This document shows positions 34,594 through 45,829 of a stretch of 64,000 nt of DNA, piece by piece. The notes beneath the pieces are model-generated. The model saw only the letters and a list, made by a program, of their open reading frames with translations. It ran no database searches and had not been told where the DNA came from. The stretch covers positions 8,820,675 through 8,884,674 of the forward strand of contig NC_087078.1 of assembly GCF_026151205.1 (NCBI RefSeq). Reading direction: 5' to 3'. Source of the stretch: Bolinopsis microptera. Taxonomy: Eukaryota; Ctenophora; Tentaculata; Lobata; Bolinopsidae. A program made the position numbers and the translations under genes. Each line of letters begins with the position of its first letter. Positions within the stretch are counted from its first letter, which is position 1.

Positions 34594-36920
34594 TCAATCA
34601 AGATCATCAATTTTAACTTTACCCGTCATCATCCCATGAACAACATTCCACCAGGCTAGTGTCCCCAGGGAGGAACCCCCGTCCACAACTAGTGAGTGTC
34701 CGGTAATGTAGGGGGCAGTTAACATAAACACTACCGCTACTGCTACATCTTCTGGGGTTCCTAGCCGTCCTTGTGGTACCTGCAGAGTGGGGTTTAGTTA
34801 CCAGGCACGTTACCATGGCAACAGGGGGGTTAGCATGGCAACACGGGGGTTACCATGGTAACACGGGGGTTTACCATGGCAACACGGGGGTTTACAATGG
34901 TAACACGGGGTTAGCATGGTAACAGGGGGGTTAGCATGGTAATAGGGGGGTTAGCATGGTAACAGGGGGGTTAGCATGGTAACAGGGGGGTTAGCATGGT
35001 AACAGGGGGGTTAGCATGGTAACAGGGGGGTAAGCATGGTAACAGGGGGGTTACCATGGTAACACGGGGGGTTAGCGGATCATTGAACTCATTGATCACG
35101 TGACATGTCACACATTTTGCATGTAAGATAATTGTTCTCTGATAAGAAAACATCCAGATGTTACAATTTTCTATTTTTCACCTGTTTCATAGCCTCTTTA
35201 AACATCTTGGGACCGAAAGGACCGTAGTTCTGAACTGCGGTATCAGAGTATATAATCCCGGGTATCACATTATTTACACTGATCCCATACTCGCCTGATG
35301 AAATGGTGGGAAGAGTTTTTAAGTTTGAGGAGGAAACCAAGAAAATAAGAAATTTTACAGTTCCAGGGAAAAAAACGATGAAAATATCACACAGAAGACA
35401 GATCATCAGTTAAAACAGAAATTTCTAAATCTCCAAACCGCCTGACTAGCGACTACTACCACCCCAACTAACCCCATTCAACAGCAAGTGTTTTAGCTAG
35501 AGCCTCTACTCCAGCTCTTGCAGAAACACTATGAGCAAACCCCGGCCAGCCCCCGTGTAGTTCCATCAGGATGTTAACAATAGATCCTCCGTTCTCTTTC
35601 ATACACTGTTTAAATACGGACTGAGTGAGGAAGAAGGTACCCCGGAGGTTCGTGTTTACAACTGAAATTAAAATGAGTTAGCTCAAAATAATAACACCCT
35701 AGTAACACCCTAGTAACACCCTAGTAACACCCTAGTAACACCATAGTAACACCCTAGTAACACCCTAGTAATACGGACTGAGTGAGGAAGAAGGTACCCC
35801 GGAGGTTCGTGTTTACAACTGAAATTAAGAGGAGTTAGCTCAAAATAATAACACCCTAGTAACACCCTAGTAACACCATAGTAACACCCTAGCAACACCA
35901 TAGTAACACCCTAGTAACACCCTAGTAATACGGACTGGGTGAGGAAGAAGGTACCCCGGAGGTTCGTGTTTACAACTGAAATTAAGAGAGTAGCTCACAG
36001 TAAGTCACTCTCACAATAGATTTGTCTTACAGATGAACAAGGAAGGTAAACAACAAACATTTAATCAGTCAAGGTATCTAAAACCTATCGCGAGAATACA
36101 ACAATCACCAATATAAAACTGGATTCACACTAAGACAATAACGCTGTTTTCAGTTAAACCGAACACCATTCCCTCTCACCTGCATCCCAGCCGTTAGGAG
36201 AGATCATCTCAGCAGGCATTACAAACTGTCCTCCTCCGTTATTAACCAGATAGTCCACATTACCGTGAGATGTGATAAAGGAGTCTAACATTGCCTCTAT
36301 CTGCTCATTCTTCCTAATGTCACATTGGTATGGGATCACTCTTCCTTCACTCTCCTGTTGTGAGTGATAAAATGAGGTTTTCTATAGCTGATATTCAGAA
36401 ATGTCTGAGCTACTAACTATTTTTTGACATATAAACATATAATCATATAATCACATAATCACCAAATGATCAGTTACCATCGTTTAAATTAACTTTAACA
36501 ATCTGAACATATAAATTCTAAACAGGGAGTCAGGGTATTTAAACCTTCTTACCTTGTACTTCTCGTTAAATTCCTGTGCAGCTGTTTCTACTTTCTGAAG
36601 TGACCGGGAGGCTATAGCAACTTTACAGCCTTTCTGTACTAACAGTTCCGTGATACCTTTACCAATACCTGCAACAGAAAATATTATACAGTGCTTAAGA
36701 AATAATATGTTCAACTAAAACAGACGTTATTCATACTGAATAGTAGAAATAAAAGAAATTCTAAAATTAATTACAGCTGCAGAATCTAACAAAAGATAGA
36801 AATGAAGTGATAGAGTCAGAGAGATAAAACGTTAAATGTTATCAAATAAAAAATAACTTAATTACCTGTACCACCTCCAGTCACAATAGCAGTTTTACCA
36901 ACTAATGAAGAAAGTAACAT
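34594..36920 (-). CDS. PECR: Peroxisomal trans-2-enoyl-CoA reductase-like SDR
   Basis: Six exons: 36866-36920, about 36553-36668, 36180-36354, 35473-35661, 35182-35294 and 34594-34779. They sum to 834 nt, giving 277 aa. Short-chain dehydrogenase features are TGGGTGIGKG (NADPH loop), LVNNGGGQFVMPAEMIS, the GGSIVNILMELHGG strand, the SARAGVEALAKTLAVEW helix and VIPGIIYSDTAVQNYGPFG, closest to PECR (NNGGGQF and YS.TAV.NYG). PECR reduces trans-2-enoyl-CoA in fatty-acid elongation. The usual SARAG segment replaces the SDR YxxxK tyrosine, as it does in vertebrate PECR. The C-terminus DDLD lacks a PTS1 (human ends AKL), so peroxisomal targeting is doubtful. Confidence 0.93.
34800..35080. repeat. G-rich 'ggggttagcatggtaaca' tandem array in PECR intron 5
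   Basis: About fourteen 19-20 bp units with G5-G7 runs followed by tta(g/c)catggtaac. The G-runs at regular spacing could form G-quadruplexes on the plus strand. The array starts about 20 bases upstream of the last-exon acceptor. Confidence 0.9.
35662..35990. repeat. ~158-bp duplications of the PECR exon 4 acceptor and exon start (2 extra copies)
   Basis: The block ggactgagtgaggaagaagg...ttcgtgtttacaactgaaatt recurs at 35774-35828 and 35934-35985. On the minus strand it reads tttcag|TTGTAAACACGAACC and about 45 more exon bases. 'Taacaccctag' repeats separate the copies. The real exon starts at 35661. Confidence 0.92.
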
Positions 36921-37294
36921 GTTGCTCGGTTTTACTTCACCTTTACTTTAACGTTACTAGGAACAGGCAGATCTATTAGCTTTTGGCACATATTATTATG
37001 ATATTAAGTGAGATTGCAGAGTTCGGTATTGGCGATCATGATGTGTGTTTAATGTCATGAACTGGTGAGTAAAGTGATAGTAAAGATTTGGAGTCAATAA
37101 TTTTTGATATAATCTTTAGACATGTTGTTTTTGTAATGTTATAATTTTTAGTACGCACGGAAAAAAACGAGGATTGTAAATCTGAGCATAATTTAGTAAA
37201 CCAAAAACTCAAATAATAAAAAACTGCATAAATCAATAAATTAAACTCAGAATGTCCGGACTACAACGTTAGGAAAGTCCTCAATTAGACCCTC

Positions 37295-38964
37295 TCAACT
37301 CCAGGCCTGGAGACGACCCCCATCTAGAGACCGTATCTCGTTAACAAGTAACACAGCTGCTGCTACATCGGCACTTTGTCTGGCCTTGTCTATTGTGTGT
37401 CCCCACTCTACCTCGCCCCACCTGACAGGGAGATGGTCGGAGTTACAATTGTGTGAAGAGGAGAGGGGGGAGAGGGGCATGATTGTTTTGTGATTGATAA
37501 AACTGACTGATTATGAAGTTAAATCAGCTGATGGAAAGTTGAAGAGATTTAAAAGTTGAACCAACTTAAGAAGTTAAATAACTCCACTTCAAAACAGTGA
37601 AATATAACTCACCGATCCATCTGATAATCGCTCTCCAGATAAGCACAAGCAATAGCCTCCTCAGCACTGAGTCCCCCGTCCAACATAGCCATAGAAATGA
37701 CCAGGCTCTTAAGAGAAGTAGTAGAGTGGTGGTAAGCAGGCAGGGTCCAGGGGTGTTGTTTAAGGAGGTGGGAGCGGATAGTGGAGATAGTCTGCTCAGG
37801 TTGTGGGGTCAGCATGATATCTGTTGTTAGCGCTAGGTGCACGTGGTAGTGCTCTGAGAACCAGTCTGTTAGGGGGTTCCATCTGGGGTAAAATAGTCTG
37901 TTAGGGGGTTCCATCTGGGGTAAAATAGTTTGTTAGGGGGTTCCATCTGGGGCAAAATAGTTTGTTAGGGGGTTCCATCTGGGGTAAAATAGTTTGTTAG
38001 GGGGTTCCATCTGGGGCAAAATAGTTTGTTAGGGGGTTCCATCTGGGGCAAAATAGTTTGTTAGGGGGTTCCATCTGGGGCAAAATAGTTTGTTAGAGGG
38101 TTCCATCTGGGGCAAAATAGTTTGTTAGGGGGTTGTATCTGGGGCAAAATAGTTTATTAGGGGGTTCCATCTGGGGTAAAATAGTTTGTTAGGGGGTTCC
38201 ATCTGGGGTAAAATAGTTTGTTAGGGGGTTCCATCTGGGGTAAAATAGTTTGTTAGGGGGTTCCATCTGGGGTAAAATAGTTTGTTAGGGGGTTCCATCT
38301 GGGGTAAAGGTTTACTTTAAGAGGCAATTGAACATTGAAGACAGATAATCATTGCACTAGTTTAGGATTGCACAGTTAATAGATCTCTTTTTAGTAATCT
38401 TATTCATTTTTAATGATTAACAGAAAAATACTATACAGTTTCCCGAATCTATCAGGAGAGTGATAATATAACTTGTATCTAAAAGAGTAATAGTACGTAT
38501 AATATATAAGTTGTCTCTAAAATAGTACTTATATTTAATTTGTATCTGATAGAGTACCTGCTCTTCTCCAGACTGTGAAGTTGCTGGTCCTCCTTAGGAC
38601 CAGCCCTGTAACATACTGTATCAGTTCTCAGGAACTCTGTCATGTGCTCCACTAAAGCCGCTCCTTCATGGGGCTTATCTGTTGCTTTAAAACATAGTGT
38701 TGTCAGGGGCATCAGGGCAAAGATAATGCTATCTCTTTGCAAGTCCCATTCAACTGCTACAGCGTTAGCTAGTGCCTCCGTGGGGAGGACTAACAGGTTC
38801 CTGAGGGGAGTTTTAACGTTGGACTTGTTGTCAAGGGTTACCTGGTAACCTGCATCTGTTGTTATGACATCCACTTCTTTGTAGAACTTGTTGTTGTCTT
38901 TGGAGAAGGTGGCAAGGGAGCGGAGGGAGGGAGAGCAGTTGCGGATTATTCTTGATAGTAGCAT
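37295..38964 (-). CDS. ATPAF2: ATP synthase F1 assembly factor 2 (ATP12)
   Basis: Three exons: 38558-38964, 37613-37882 and 37295-37421. They sum to 804 nt, giving 267 aa (human 289). The start at 38964 gives a basic, serine-rich mitochondrial presequence (MLLSRIIRNCSPSLRSLATF). Then come FYKEVDVITTDAGYQVTLDN, TPLRNLLVLPTEALANAVAV, EWDLQ, LTTLCF and LRTDTVCYRAG, characteristic of ATP12, and WGEVEWGH near the end. The protein is a matrix chaperone that binds F1 alpha subunit before assembly. The exon 2 acceptor is followed upstream by a 14-unit minisatellite copying the acceptor. Confidence 0.95.
37866..38308. repeat. 32-bp minisatellite copying the ATPAF2 exon 2 acceptor (14 units)
   Basis: The unit ggttccatctggggtaaaat plus agtttgttaggg is 32 bp. 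On the minus strand each unit reads attttaccccag|ATGGAACCCCCTAA, the exact acceptor and first exon bases. The first unit is the functional one (exon start 37882). Fourteen copies are present, one with gtatct instead of ccatct. Confidence 0.95.
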
Positions 38965-39477
38965 TCTGCTTAACAAATTCTAAGTCATACTCTGGAGGGT
39001 TTTTAGTTAGGAAATAGGACTACATAATATCACATTGTTTCAAATATTTATGGATTTGTTCTATTACATTGAATAATGGGTCAACACACTTTCAGACTTT
39101 CGTGACTTCATAAAGGCATAAGTTTTTACAGCCAGGTGCACTTGGCTATTCGAGAAACAGTGAAAAACATTTTAAAAATACAAATCATATATAATCTTCT
39201 TAATACAATATTATGTCGAAAATAATAAATTCCAGTAATATACATGCCATAATTATACAAGTATACAAATTTTAAAGCAAACAAAAGTGAACTATAATTA
39301 TTAATGAAATAATGTCAGTTAAAAATAAAACTCTAAGTCAAAATTAAAGGTTGCATACAATAACCACAAACCAAAGGTGGCAAAAAGCCAGAATTTTCGG
39401 AACTTCAGAAGAAATATACAGCATTCCTCCAGTTAAGTTGTTTAGCAAGATGCAAAAGTACATTTTGCATTCTTTGT

Positions 39478-40683
39478 TTAAGTTTGTTTGATAACGTTTC
39501 CGTTTTTAGATGTTTCCATGTATATACCAATTACAGCTACCACACATAGGGCCAGGAAGGAGAATATCATGATTTTATCAATTTTATCTATTAGGTAAAA
39601 CAAGCTTCTAAACAATCCCTTGATAAGCAAAACTAAGTTCCTGAAAAATCTCTTAATAGCATCTTCACCAAGGGTTTCAAAGTTTCGTCTTTGAGCCTCT
39701 TTTGTAGCTTCACTTCCAGAAGATTTTAGTTTTTGGTGCACCAAAGCTGTCTCACGTGGCCCAGTAATAATAGTGTCCGGTGGAACAGGGGAGGTGGAGA
39801 CAGGTTTGTTTGACGTCTCAATCTTCCTGCGACGAGAACGTCCGTAGTAGTCAGTTAAGATGGACTGCTGTGCTGGAATGATATGTTCAGCCAACATGTC
39901 AAGGCATGTTTGCCTAATCTCCTTTTGGTGGTAGGGTTTTTCAATAACCGATCTCCAAGTTACGTCACTTGAACTTTCAGAGAGACAATCAAGATTGTAA
40001 TCCGAGTCTCTCAAACTACGGTGTCTTTCTTCATCTAATCCAAGAAAAACATCTAGCGAGGCAGCTCCATCTGCTGCAGCGTAAGTCTTCATTTCCTGGG
40101 AGAGCTGAAATATCTCCCAATCAACTTGTAATTCAGATTGCTTAACCAGGCGTCGATGCAGAATATCTTCAACCAACTGTTGAAGGCTTAACTTTGGCAT
40201 GAACCCACTGCGCTTAACTTTTAACTCAGGTTCAGAGAGAGCAGCTTCCTCCAAACAATATTCAAAGTATTGTAGTTGTTGGATTAGTAATGGGGAGAAG
40301 GATTCTTTGCCAACAGCAAGGCACCTCAGATCCAACCAGCTTTTAACAGATATTTGAAACTGACGACGGATTCTCACTACCACCTCCTCAATATCAACAC
40401 CAACCTTCACAACACCTTCATTCAGGAGAATGGAAGACAACTGATCAGGAAGCCAATATTCAGTTTCAAATCTGCGCACTTGGAACAGGATGACATGTTC
40501 TGCTGTTGCTATTTGGATCACGGCTACATCGTAGACACCTTTAGTCTCCCATTTACAATCTAGTCCTATCACAGAGTGCTCTCCATCGATGACGTACCAT
40601 TGTAGGGCTAGGTTAGCCTCTTTGTCGTTCCTGGGGATTATTATAGTCCGAGTCTCTTCAATGTGGTACTCCTCTAATGTCAT
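39478..40683 (-). CDS. EXD2/WRN-like 3'-5' exonuclease domain protein 1, predicted inactive, tail-anchored
   Basis: Single-exon frame of 401 aa. A DnaQ-like DEDDy domain spans about residues 10-250: VIGLDCKWETK (Exo I), VKVGVDIEEVVVRI (Exo II) and YAAADGAASLDVF (Exo III). The Exo I glutamate (D-x-E) is lysine and the Exo II aspartate is valine, so metal-dependent catalysis is unlikely. After a conserved KPYHQKEIRQTCLD / DYYGRSRRRK tail there is a hydrophobic segment IMIFSFLALCVVAVIGIYM near the C-terminus, suggesting a tail anchor. An acceptor (ctctttccag) lies 2 bases before the ATG. It is the first of five tandem paralogues. Confidence 0.85.
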   Translation of the reverse strand: MTLEEYHIEETRTIIIPRNDKEANLALQWYVIDGEHSVIGLDCKWETKGVYDVAVIQIATAEHVILFQVRRFETEYWLPDQLSSILLNEGVVKVGVDIEEVVVRIRRQFQISVKSWLDLRCLAVGKESFSPLLIQQLQYFEYCLEEAALSEPELKVKRSGFMPKLSLQQLVEDILHRRLVKQSELQVDWEIFQLSQEMKTYAAADGAASLDVFLGLDEERHRSLRDSDYNLDCLSESSSDVTWRSVIEKPYHQKEIRQTCLDMLAEHIIPAQQSILTDYYGRSRRRKIETSNKPVSTSPVPPDTIITGPRETALVHQKLKSSGSEATKEAQRRNFETLGEDAIKRFFRNLVLLIKGLFRSLFYLIDKIDKIMIFSFLALCVVAVIGIYMETSKNGNVIKQT

Positions 40684-40733
40684 TCCTGGAAAGAGGAGAT
40701 TTGTTCATCGTATTTTACTGAATTTGAATTTGA

Positions 40734-42961
40734 TATATGGACACGTTCATTTGAGTTTGAGGATATTGGTAAATATAAGTGACCCTATTAAAAGGCACAG
40801 TGTAGTTGACTTTGTCACACTATGAAATTACATAAACCCTTGATGGTTAGGATAATCGTCTCATCCTTCAGGCTAACTTTGTCACATAACGATATCTTAA
40901 TCAGGTGATAAGATATCGCTTAAATACGGCCGGCACGGAAATGGTTACATTGTCACACTATAAACATGTGACGGAGTAAATATGGACCCCTTGCCGCCGT
41001 TTATGACCAAATTTTTGGGTGTCCAGTTGATTGGATGGGTACATATGACCATTACCTACATATTTGACGAGTTTTTTCGTTAGATGGTGCACTCAGGTTT
41101 ACTCTGTCACACATTAAAGAAAATATGTGATGAATGTTTAGGGCACCCTCATAAAGTCATAAGCAATGCTGAGTAATGTAGGTTTATTTGATGGCCTGGA
41201 AGTGCTGGGAATTGTTATTATATCATATTGTCGTAAAGAATTAAAACACAGAAGGCACAACCAAGTTTACTTTGTCACATAATCTTTATGATATCTGAAC
41301 ATGTGTGAAATTGAACAAATAATGATATACCAGCTTAAACCCCTTATATTGCGTACTATCGATCAAACAACACTGCTAGTACCATGCACCAGTCACATAA
41401 ATCATTATCAGGTGGTAATATGTACAGTGTCACAATTAAACTACCGCAACATGGTCAAAAATAGGGTAATTTCGTCACAACAAAATTATTATAACTCTGT
41501 TACTCTGTTAGCTCCTTGGTGGCAAAATAACTAGTTTATCGAAATTTTTTTGATGATAAAGTTACATAGTATTCTAATAGAGGTATAGATCTTCAAAATA
41601 GGGTCAAGACATGTTTACTTTGTCACATTAGTTATTATAAGAGTTAGGTAATCGTCATCAGATTAACAGATCTTTTTCGTAGTTTGGATCGATTAATATC
41701 GGCAATAAAGCATCATATGCCAATTTTAACACACTATCTTGATATTGTTGGGGCAGGGAAAGTTAATTTTGTCACATTTTCAGTTTCTTTGACAATTTAA
41801 TCTAAAATTGTTAAAATTGAGCTCTGATGTTCTGGACAATATTCTTCCAATCGTTTTTGAAAGAATGTTGAATTCTAATGGAGTTATAGATCTTCAAAAT
41901 AGGGGCAAGACATGTTCACTTTGTCACATCAGTTATTATAAGAGTTAGGTAATCGTCATCACATTAACATATATTTTTTTGTAGTTTGGATTGATCTATA
42001 TAGATAATAAAGCAGCCTATGCTAATTTTTACACTATCTTGAAATTGTTAGGGCAGGAAAAGTTAATTTTGACACATTTTTAGTGACTTTGACGAATTTA
42101 ACCTAAAATTGTCAAACTTAAGCTCTGATATTCTGGACAATATTCTACCAATTTTTTCTGAAAGAATGTTGAATTCTAATAGAGTTATAGAATATAGATC
42201 TTCAAAATAGGGGCAAGACATGTTTACTTTGTCACATCAGTTATTATAAGAGTTATTATAAGAGACTGTTTTATTCTATATTCATTGTTTTTTTAACTTA
42301 TTTACGATTTCGTATCAATTTTGTGACAATGTAAACATCAACTGATCTTAACTTGCATAAACTACATTGTCATCATATAAAGTTTTCCCGCCTTTCAAAC
42401 CAAAATCAGATATAAATAATTCGCAAAAAATGTAAAATTCCATATATTGTGACAGAATTAACCTCATTTTCCAATAACCAAGTGCCTATATTAGCTAACT
42501 ATTCAAAACAACATATTTTAGGGCTATGATTGGTAGATCAACCATCAGATAATGAGTTTAAAGGGTTTTTAGGACACCTCACAGTAGAATAGAGGTATAT
42601 TATTCTGAGTGTGACAAAGTTACCCAAATATTGCCTTGTAACCGTTCGATCCGTGCCCTTTAACCAATGTTGTATCATAATTGTTAAATTGACCTAATCT
42701 ACTATATTTTAGACCAAGGAATGATAATTAGACAACTGCAGTTAAATAAGTCACACAAAATGTGACATTTGAAGCATTATAGTACCTAACAACAATAGAT
42801 TTTCTTTCTGAGCAGTGCATATGGGAGTATGGGTTACGTGGCTAATGTTCAGAACTTCTGAACGTGCTAGGTTAATAGATGTCAAAATTAAGCCACTATC
42901 GTCGAAAACGCTATTATTTTTGTTTACCAATATCCTCAAACTCAAATGAACGTGTCCATAT
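40734..42961. mobile_element. Candidate non-autonomous element with 40-bp inverted repeats; TTTGTCACA-rich interior
   Basis: The 40-bp sequence tatatggacacgttcatttg...aggatattggtaaa at 40734-40773 recurs inverted at 42922-42961. The termini allow a TA target duplication. The 2.2 kb interior has no coding potential. It has about fifteen dispersed (T)TTGTCACA motifs, and a ~300-bp unit containing 'tagatcttcaaaatagggg' and 'tttactttgtcacatcagtt' repeated near 41575, 41880 and 42190. Confidence 0.55.
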
Positions 42962-43849
42962 ACAATACACATAATATTATGAAAGCTATTGGTTCCCGTG
43001 GTTAGACTGGCACTAGAAAGTGACCAATTAGTGACCAATTAGCTAATTAGTGACCAATTAGCTTGAGCTACAACCAATTATATAAATCACTATTCTTTCT
43101 GACAAAGAGCAATTTGAAATTGTACCACAATTTTTTACTTGAAAATCTATTAGATAATTTCAAATTTTATAGTACGAAAATATAATAAATATCATTTTAT
43201 CAACTCAGCTGATGGCAAATTAAAAACATTGACCAATCAGCTCCCAGGAACAACCACTCAAATAAAATACATTTTTTGACAAACGCCATTTAAATTTTAG
43301 CCCAACAAAATAATTATATAGTATATTTTGAATTTTAACTCAACTTATGGCACATTTAAAGGACAGCACTGAAGTTTCTCGTAGGTTTATTAAGCAATCA
43401 TATTATACTATATTAGTATCATGAGCACATACAAAAAATATTAATATTCAAATGAAAATATCAAAATTAAAAAGATTAAGTCGTATAAAAACCAGTTAGA
43501 AATCATCAAAACATTATTATTGACTGATTAAACTAATAGCACGTCTTACAGGTAAATAACGTAATTAACATCTTGACATGTGCGAATCATTTCAAGATTT
43601 AAAAGTTAAGAATAATTTTGAATAAGTAATATAATTAGATCAAAATGAGTAGGAAATCAAAAAATCTAGAAAACATCAAAATAATCATTTTCATTATTGT
43701 CGACATGTTAACCGAGTTGTCAGATAGATACAGTAAAAACTATTTTAGTAACGACTATACTAATATATTGCTGATCAAAGTAAAACATTCTTTCCCCGAT
43801 CGTAATTCTAGTTAATTTAATCGACGTTCCACGTCTAATAATTGTGCTT

Positions 43850-45151
43850 TCAAGGTCGACTACAATTTTCTTCAAGCTTTCGTTTGAACTCACTAAAATT
43901 AAATGTTTCAATAATACTTTTTCGAATTTCTTCAAGCTTTGGTTCTAACTCTCTCAACAATACTTCTAATTTATCTATATAGATATTAAAAGAGAAATCC
44001 TCATTTATAATTCTTTTAAGAGCCTGTTCTAAACTCTGTGTTATCGCTCTCAGAAATGATACGAATGTTTCTATATAAAAACCAAAAGTGAAATCTTTAT
44101 GCGTTGTAACAGTGACAAAATAGTAAAGCCCTATCACTGTAAGACCGAATGCGAAAATTTCTATAAAGGTTTTCATGGTGACGAGGCACGTGTTTTGCCC
44201 ACTTTTTTGTGGAGGTACAGGAGGCCTGACATTGTTCACGTCTTCGGAACATTCGTACGTAGTTTGAACTTTTTCCACAACGTTTCTGCGATTAGAGCGT
44301 CCATAGTAGTCCGGTAGGATTTGCCACAATTCAGGGGCCAACTTGGCAATACGATCGAGGCAGTCCAATCTGATCTCTTTGTGATCATATGGTTTTTCAA
44401 CTAATAACTCACGAATTAAACTATCATCAGGATAATATCTAAGAAAGATTTTAATCACCTTAGGATATCTCCGTACGTTATCCTTATACATAAGATCTAA
44501 TATAACATCAAGAGAGGCAGCAGCGTCCGCAGCAGCATAGAGTTTCAGTTCACGAGATAAATTAAATGCTTCCCAATCACCATAAACTTGTAAAGATTTT
44601 GGTTTTGGGAGAGTTTGATGGAGAACACTTAGTACCAGCGCTTCCAAACCTAATTTTACCATGAAATTCCTGCGCTTTGTCGTTACATGGTCGTCATCAT
44701 TATAGTTAAAAAGCTCGGCTTCGTAATTTTTAAATTGCTGTAGAATATGTTCATCTAGGAAGGAAAACCGCCTAACAACAAGGCAGCGCAAGTCTAGCCA
44801 TTGTCTCACAGTTACACCAAATTGAAGATTGATCCGTTCGACATCTTCTTCAATATTGACACCAACTTTGACTTGGTGTTTAATGCCCAGGGTATAAGAC
44901 AACATACTAGGAAGAACACGTTCGTTTTCAAACCTACAAGTTTGAAACAACATAACATGTTCTTTCGTAGCAATCTGGATAACTGCAACACGATACTCAG
45001 CCGATCTAGTCGATACCCACTCACAATCAAGTCCAAGATATTGCACAACTCTAATTTTATTGATTATAAATTGTTGTACAGCATAGTTAGCTTCTGAGTT
45101 ATTTTTCGGAATAATGATCGTTCGTCCTTCTGTGACATCGTACAAACCCAT
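43850..45151 (-). CDS. EXD2/WRN-like 3'-5' exonuclease domain protein 2
   Basis: About 433 aa from the ATG at 45151. The open frame extends upstream, but an acceptor (acaattcag) lies 2 bases before this ATG, so I start here. All DEDDy motifs are intact: LGLDCEWV (Exo I D, E), VGVNIEEDVERI (Exo II D) and YAAADAAASLDVI (Exo III Y, D). The family tail EKPYDHKEIRLDCLD and DYYGRSNRR is present. A membrane segment follows (TFIEIFAFGLTVIGLYYFVT), then about 90 charged residues with coiled-coil character (LEVLLRELEPKLEEIRKSI). It is likely a membrane-attached RNA or DNA 3'-5' exonuclease; the substrate is unknown. Confidence 0.88.
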   Translation of the reverse strand: MGLYDVTEGRTIIIPKNNSEANYAVQQFIINKIRVVQYLGLDCEWVSTRSAEYRVAVIQIATKEHVMLFQTCRFENERVLPSMLSYTLGIKHQVKVGVNIEEDVERINLQFGVTVRQWLDLRCLVVRRFSFLDEHILQQFKNYEAELFNYNDDDHVTTKRRNFMVKLGLEALVLSVLHQTLPKPKSLQVYGDWEAFNLSRELKLYAAADAAASLDVILDLMYKDNVRRYPKVIKIFLRYYPDDSLIRELLVEKPYDHKEIRLDCLDRIAKLAPELWQILPDYYGRSNRRNVVEKVQTTYECSEDVNNVRPPVPPQKSGQNTCLVTMKTFIEIFAFGLTVIGLYYFVTVTTHKDFTFGFYIETFVSFLRAITQSLEQALKRIINEDFSFNIYIDKLEVLLRELEPKLEEIRKSIIETFNFSEFKRKLEENCSRP

Positions 45152-45829
45152 ACCTGAATTGTAAAATGTATATACAAAATGATAATTACTGTACAAGAAA
45201 AATATAGCTCCAAGATAGGATGCATAATTCATAAATATTTCGAGCACTTGGAAATATTTATGAATTAAAACTTATAGTTTCTTTGATGTACACTCGCCCG
45301 GTTAGACAACATATAAGCCAAAATAGGCAGAATAATTATATGAAAAACGTTAATGGATTTCATGTTTCAAACTTCTTATTACACGCAGTGCAGTCTAAAC
45401 TAAAATTTTACGAAAGTAAATTATAATTTGATACTTATATTCGTTTTTAATTTTACATCCAAGTAACACGCTACTTAGTTTGCTTGAATAATCAATAATC
45501 AATAATCAATAAAACTTAAACAGAAATACGTTTGATTAAACCCTTAAACTACTAAATCGAACTTAAACAACATTTACATCAATAGGCACTCGATAGCTGA
45601 ATAAAATGTGTAACAAACTTCCCAACATGAATGAAATTTACGTTATAATATAAAAATAACGGTATGAGGCAAAACCATTTAAAACTAACATTATAAACAT
45701 CAAATGAACAATTTCGATAAAAATGTAAACAAAATAAATAACTAAAGAAAACGTAATAACAAAAAACTTAAAAAAAAACAACTTAAAACTATTATTTTAT
45801 TTCTCGCAATTTCTTACATGATTACTCCA

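Noticed and set aside
34800-35080. Interstitial telomere
   Set aside because: The unit is 19-20 bp with catggtaac in it, not a TTAGGG array.
44801-45097. 98-aa plus-strand ORF
   Set aside because: It is the reverse-strand shadow of exonuclease gene 2.
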